Shown: positions 61,434-64,000 of the stretch, one piece after another
Layout of the letters: every line of letters begins with the position of its first letter
Position numbering within the stretch: the first letter of the stretch is position 1
NCBI GenBank assembly: GCA_963664675.2
Contig: CAXXLB010000014.1
Coordinates: 744,001 to 808,000 of the forward strand
DNA length: 64,000 nucleotides
Source of the DNA: JASGMR01 sp963664675
Lineage (GTDB): Bacteria > Thermotogota > Thermotogae > Petrotogales > Kosmotogaceae
Direction of reading: 5' to 3'
The notes under the pieces: generated by a model
Told to the model about the DNA's origin: nothing
The model's input: only the letters and a program-made list of their open reading frames with translations
The model's database searches: none
Translations under genes and position numbers: made by a program

Positions 61434-61863
61434 TCATTGTTTCTTCGGTTTCATCCATGAGATTGTGTGCCAGAAGCTTCATATTCGCACTGTTCCAGAA
61501 CGGCAGATTTGAATGCGCTTTGTAATATTTCATCGGAATGGGATGTGTACCCACAACCACGGAAATACCATAATAGCTTTCTATGAATTTCTTGAAGTAA
61601 GACAACCTTGGACACGGAGGATAACCGACTACCATTCCCGTCGCGAGATGAATTACTTCCGCACCATTTTTTATCATCTCTTCGGGTACATATTCTATGT
61701 TTCCACCTGGACAGCCACCGCAGGTCGAATATCCCACCAGTTGAAGCTCTTCATCGGCCGGATATATCGAAAATCCTCCCTCATGATTTCTCAACGCTCT
61801 GAGACATTTTCCACCACCACAATTTCCATATCTACCACAGATAATAATTCCAATCTTTTTCAT
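61420..61863 (-). CDS. CGGC-domain protein
   Basis: 147 residues with many conserved cysteines: GIIICGRYGNCGGGKCLRAL, the CGGC-domain mark YSTCGGCPGGN and GYPPCPRL. The CGGC family is predicted to bind metal or an iron-sulfur cluster; its function is not known. ATG preceded by GGGAGGAAG. First gene of the two-gene reverse unit with the methyltransferase. Confidence 0.85.
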   Translation of the reverse strand: MKKIGIIICGRYGNCGGGKCLRALRNHEGGFSIYPADEELQLVGYSTCGGCPGGNIEYVPEEMIKNGAEVIHLATGMVVGYPPCPRLSYFKKFIESYYGISVVVGTHPIPMKYYKAHSNLPFWNSANMKLLAHNLMDETEETMNAYD

Positions 61864-61988
61864 ACATCTTCCTCCCTATAACTAGCTTCCTATGACCACC
61901 TTTTTATGGTAATTATATCAAAAAAATATATAGCACGACACCTCAAAAATATTAATTCCGGGGAAAAGCGGGAAATAGTGCATAAAAA

Positions 61989-62036
61989 AGGGTAAAGGGT
62001 CAAGGGTGAATTGAGTGAGGGTTAAGGGTGCAGGGT
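61989..62036 (+). repeat. G-rich direct repeat, copy 1
   Basis: A series of GGG tracts (GGGTAAAGGGTCAAGGG, then after GTGAATTGAGTGA, GGGTTAAGGGTGCAGGG). The last 34 bases (62003-62036) recur exactly at 62209-62242. Six GGG tracts with mostly four-base loops could form a G-quadruplex. Confidence 0.85.
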
Positions 62037-62100
62037 GTAGAAAAAACAACAGTCCCTGGTGAAAAAAATTAGTAAAATAGAAATTAATCCTTATACACCT

Positions 62101-62167
62101 GCTTAAAGGCTAAAAAGTTAAAAAGTTAAAAAGCCGAAAGGCAAAAAGCTGAATTGCTTAAAAGCGA
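62101..62167 (+). repeat. Degenerate A-rich short tandem array
   Basis: Successive units of about eight bases of the type GYTAAAAA (GCTAAAAA, GTTAAAAA, GTTAAAAA, GCCGAAAG, GCAAAAA, GCTGAATT, GCTTAAAA). Strongly A-rich on the forward strand; no coding frame. Confidence 0.65.
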
Positions 62168-62200
62168 TGTAGATAACGGGGAACTAGGGGAAAGCGGGTA

Positions 62201-62242
62201 TAGGGTCGAGGGTGAATTGAGTGAGGGTTAAGGGTGCAGGGT
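62201..62242 (+). repeat. G-rich direct repeat, copy 2
   Basis: Exact second copy of the 34-base repeat (62209-62242), 206 bases from the first, with a similar degenerate GGGT lead-in (TAGGGTCG) and continuing CTAGGGTACAG. Confidence 0.85.
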
Positions 62243-62374
62243 CTAGGGTACAGAAGGACCCACATTGTCTGATGAAAAACCATAAAACATAAAAAGCTCA
62301 AAATCTTGAAAGCCAAACCGCTTAAAGGCCAAAAAGCAGAAATGAAAAAATCTAATCCTTATACAATCGCTTCT

Positions 62375-62440
62375 CCATTGTTTTGCCATTGCTTCTCTAC
62401 TGCTCAACTATTGTTAAACTACTGTTTAGCTATTGCTAAA
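62375..62440 (+). repeat. 11-bp tandem repeat array, six units
   Basis: Six contiguous 11-base units: CCATTGTTTTG, CCATTGCTTCT, CTACTGCTCAA, CTATTGTTAAA, CTACTGTTTAG, CTATTGCTAAA. Consensus C-Y-A-Y-T-G-Y-T-N-N-N. Ends 30 bases before the stop of the helical-repeat gene. Confidence 0.8.
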
Positions 62441-62470
62441 AAGCCGATTGAATGTTGAGAAATTCGTTTT

Positions 62471-64000
62471 TTATTCAGAAACAATTTTTGATAGCAAGAG
62501 TATATAATTGGTAGTTTCATATAAAGGCAGAAGTACTAAATCATTTTTTATGGAAACCAGAATTTTTTTAATTGTATTTTTTTCATCTGAACAAAAGAAA
62601 AGTATATATTCTAATAATTGAAATTTTTCATCGAGAGATCTATCTAGTTTTATTGTGTTTGAATGTGAAAGAATTTGATCTGTAACTTTAGAAATTGAAT
62701 TTGACTTATTAATATTATTATTATTTAATGATTTTTGAACTTTGAATAATACATTTAAATCAAGATAATTCTTTGTTACCTTAATTATTTCTATATTTTC
62801 TAATAATGAATTGGTTATTTTTAAAATTATTTTTTTTATTCTTTCTAAAAGTATAACCACCTCTTTTTTTTGATGCAATTCGATATGCGTTTTTATTATT
62901 TTAGTCAGCCCTATATTATTTAGAAATAAATCGTTAGTTTCAGAAATAATTTTTTCTAGAAATGATACAGCTAATTTTTCTTCATTTAAATCAAGATAAT
63001 TCTTTGTTATTTCAATTACTTCAATATTTTTCTGGAATGGATCAGTTATTTTTGAAATTATTTTTTCTGGTTTTTCTAAAAATAAAAGTGCTTCTTTTTT
63101 CTCATTTATATCAATATAACATTTTGCTATTGTAAGTCTCTGATAAATTTTATTTGTTTTTAAGACGATCTTTTTTGCTTTTTCTAAAAATAAAAACGCT
63201 TCATCATTTTTATTAATATTAATATAAGTTTTTGCTATTTCAAGTAATGCATTATATTTATACAAAATGCTTAGTTTTGATACAAGGGTATATGCTCTTT
63301 GTAAATATTCAATCTTTTTATTGTTTGCCAATTCAGTATAAATATTTATTATCTCTAAGAGCCCAATATCTCTTCTATTTGAATCATCATTCATTATTGT
63401 AATAAGCTCTTCTGCCTCTTTTAGAAATAACACAGCCTTTCTTTTTTCGTTTATTTCATTATAATTTCTTGCCAGTTCAAGTATTATCTTGCATTTTGCC
63501 CATGGATCATTAATTTTTAATGTAACTTCTTCTATTTGTTCTATAAGTGAAATTACTTTTTCTTTTTTCTTTAAAACAATAAAACTTTTAGATATTTCTA
63601 ATATCGCGTAACTTTTTTTCTCTAAATTATCAATTTCTAATATAATTTCTTCTGCTTTTTCTAAAAATGAAATCGCTTTATCATTTTCATTTAATTTAAT
63701 ATAACCCTTTACTATTACTGGTATTGTCTCATTTCTTTCTCGTGAATGATTAATTTTCAATACGTGTTCTTCTACTTTTTTAAAAAATGGTATTGCTATT
63801 TCTTTTTTATTTATAGCAATATAACCCTTTATTATTTCTAATATTGAATAATTTCTATAACATGAATTATCAATTTTCAATGCGAATTCTCCTGCTTTTT
63901 TTAAAAGCGAAATTATTTTGTCACTTTTGTTTATTTTAATGTAATTTTCTATAGTTCTAATTATTTCTATATAGCCAAGAATCGGATGATTTATTTCAAT
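62471..64000 (-). CDS. Helical (TPR-like) repeat protein, partial, very A+T-rich
   Basis: At least 510 residues. A TTG at 63880 could start a 469-residue frame, but the frame stays open without a stop to the window edge and the repeats continue there (YIEIIRTIENYIKINKSDK), so the true start lies beyond 64000. About ten repeats of some 40 residues follow the plan ILEIIKGYIxINKxxxAIxFLEKAEEIxLKI, a TPR-like two-helix unit. No catalytic domain, signal or membrane segment is seen. G+C is roughly a quarter by eye, well below the neighbours, which suggests a different origin. Function unknown; probably a protein-interaction scaffold. Confidence 0.75.
   Translation of the reverse strand: MEINHPILGYIEIIRTIENYIKINKSDKIISLLKKAGEFALKIDNSCYRNYSILEIIKGYIAINKKEIAIPFFKKVEEHVLKINHSRERNETIPVIVKGYIKLNENDKAISFLEKAEEIILEIDNLEKKSYAILEISKSFIVLKKKEKVISLIEQIEEVTLKINDPWAKCKIILELARNYNEINEKRKAVLFLKEAEELITIMNDDSNRRDIGLLEIINIYTELANNKKIEYLQRAYTLVSKLSILYKYNALLEIAKTYININKNDEAFLFLEKAKKIVLKTNKIYQRLTIAKCYIDINEKKEALLFLEKPEKIISKITDPFQKNIEVIEITKNYLDLNEEKLAVSFLEKIISETNDLFLNNIGLTKIIKTHIELHQKKEVVILLERIKKIILKITNSLLENIEIIKVTKNYLDLNVLFKVQKSLNNNNINKSNSISKVTDQILSHSNTIKLDRSLDEKFQLLEYILFFCSDEKNTIKKILVSIKNDLVLLPLYETTNYILLLSKIVSE

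Larger units (their letters stand above)
61864..62470. other. Repeat-rich non-coding region
   Basis: 607 bases without a convincing gene, between the CGGC gene and the A+T-rich helical-repeat gene. It holds three repeat types listed separately, plus dispersed pairs: GCTTAAAGGC(T/C)AAAAAG at 62101-62117 and 62320-62336, and AATCCTTATACA near 62088 and 62353. The composition alternates sharply between G-rich and A-rich on the forward strand. Confidence 0.7.

Noticed and set aside
62003..62242. Telomere-like GGGTTAAGGGT sequence suggesting a linear replicon end
   Set aside because: It is internal, only two copies exist, and genes continue on both sides.
61864..62470. CRISPR array or mobile-element end in the repeat region
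   Set aside because: Repeats are not regularly spaced with unique spacers of constant length, there is no leader or cas gene, and no transposase or terminal inverted repeats are seen.
1..64000. tRNA and rRNA genes
   Set aside because: Intergenic gaps were read on both strands for cloverleaf and T-loop (GTTCRANYC) patterns and no convincing candidate was found by eye; a tRNAscan run would settle it.

Overview
The window looks like a chromosomal segment of a low-G+C member of the Thermotogota (Petrotogales/Kosmotogales-like). This is inferred from the gene order rplU-rpmA-rplM-rpsI-dnaG-rpoD, from the block CBS protein-mtaB-class IV aminotransferase-DUF721-gyrB-ftsA-ftsZ-gspE, from heavy AGA/ATA codon use and frequent TTG/GTG starts, and from a very sugar-centred gene content. 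The species cannot be named from the sequence alone. No tRNA, rRNA, CRISPR array, transposase or phage gene was recognised; one RNA gene is certain (the SRP RNA).

Layout. 1-2.2 kb: end of a xylulokinase gene plus xylA. 2.2-4.5 kb: a reverse-strand pair, DUF3783-like protein and S9 peptidase. 4.8-9.4 kb: ribosomal proteins L21, L27, L13, S9, then primase and the housekeeping sigma factor. 9.4-11.8 kb: a 51-codon gene missed by length cut-offs, a degenerate ABC-type ATPase whose start codon sits in a terminator-like hairpin, a PfkB kinase and a CBS protein. 11.8-20.8 kb: MtaB, class IV aminotransferase, DUF721/DciA-like protein, GyrB, an FtsQ-like protein, FtsA, FtsZ and a GspE/PilB ATPase. 20.9-24.2 kb: PP-loop enzyme, HAD phosphatase, apolipoprotein N-acyltransferase.

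24.4-31.4 kb (reverse): a sugar operon with a Gfo/Idh oxidoreductase, a TIM-barrel isomerase, an RbsA/RbsC/RbsB-type ABC transporter and a ROK repressor, read from a good promoter at 31445-31473. 31.7-34.2 kb: an old-yellow-enzyme-type flavin/FeS oxidoreductase, divergent from a PAS-LuxR regulator. 34.2-35.9 kb: long-form SRP RNA and a PurH-like protein lacking key motifs. 36-43.5 kb: accessory genes (DUF362 ferredoxin, DUF1848, zinc ribbons, AraC/GyrI pair, a GIDE-LemA fusion, GNAT). 43.7-45.2 kb (reverse): KDPG aldolase and an aldo/keto reductase.

45.7-57.9 kb (forward): a 14-gene sugar cluster with LacI, a second RbsB/A/C transporter, DeoC, a VOC protein, a transaldolase-like aldolase, ribokinase, a xylulokinase-family kinase, GntR, RbsD, a zinc polyol dehydrogenase and the pair 3-hexulose-6-phosphate synthase/6-phospho-3-hexuloisomerase. 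Together these suggest uptake of a pentose or pentitol, conversion to ribose- or xylulose-phosphate, and a ribulose-monophosphate link to fructose-6-phosphate. 57.9-60.5 kb: CadC-like repressor and Zn/Cd/Pb-type ATPase. 60.4-61.9 kb: a possible reverse-strand small RNA, a methyltransferase and a CGGC-domain protein. 61.9-62.5 kb: non-coding repeats (G-rich direct repeats, an A-rich array, an 11-bp tandem array). 62.5-64 kb: a very A+T-rich helical-repeat protein gene that runs off the window.
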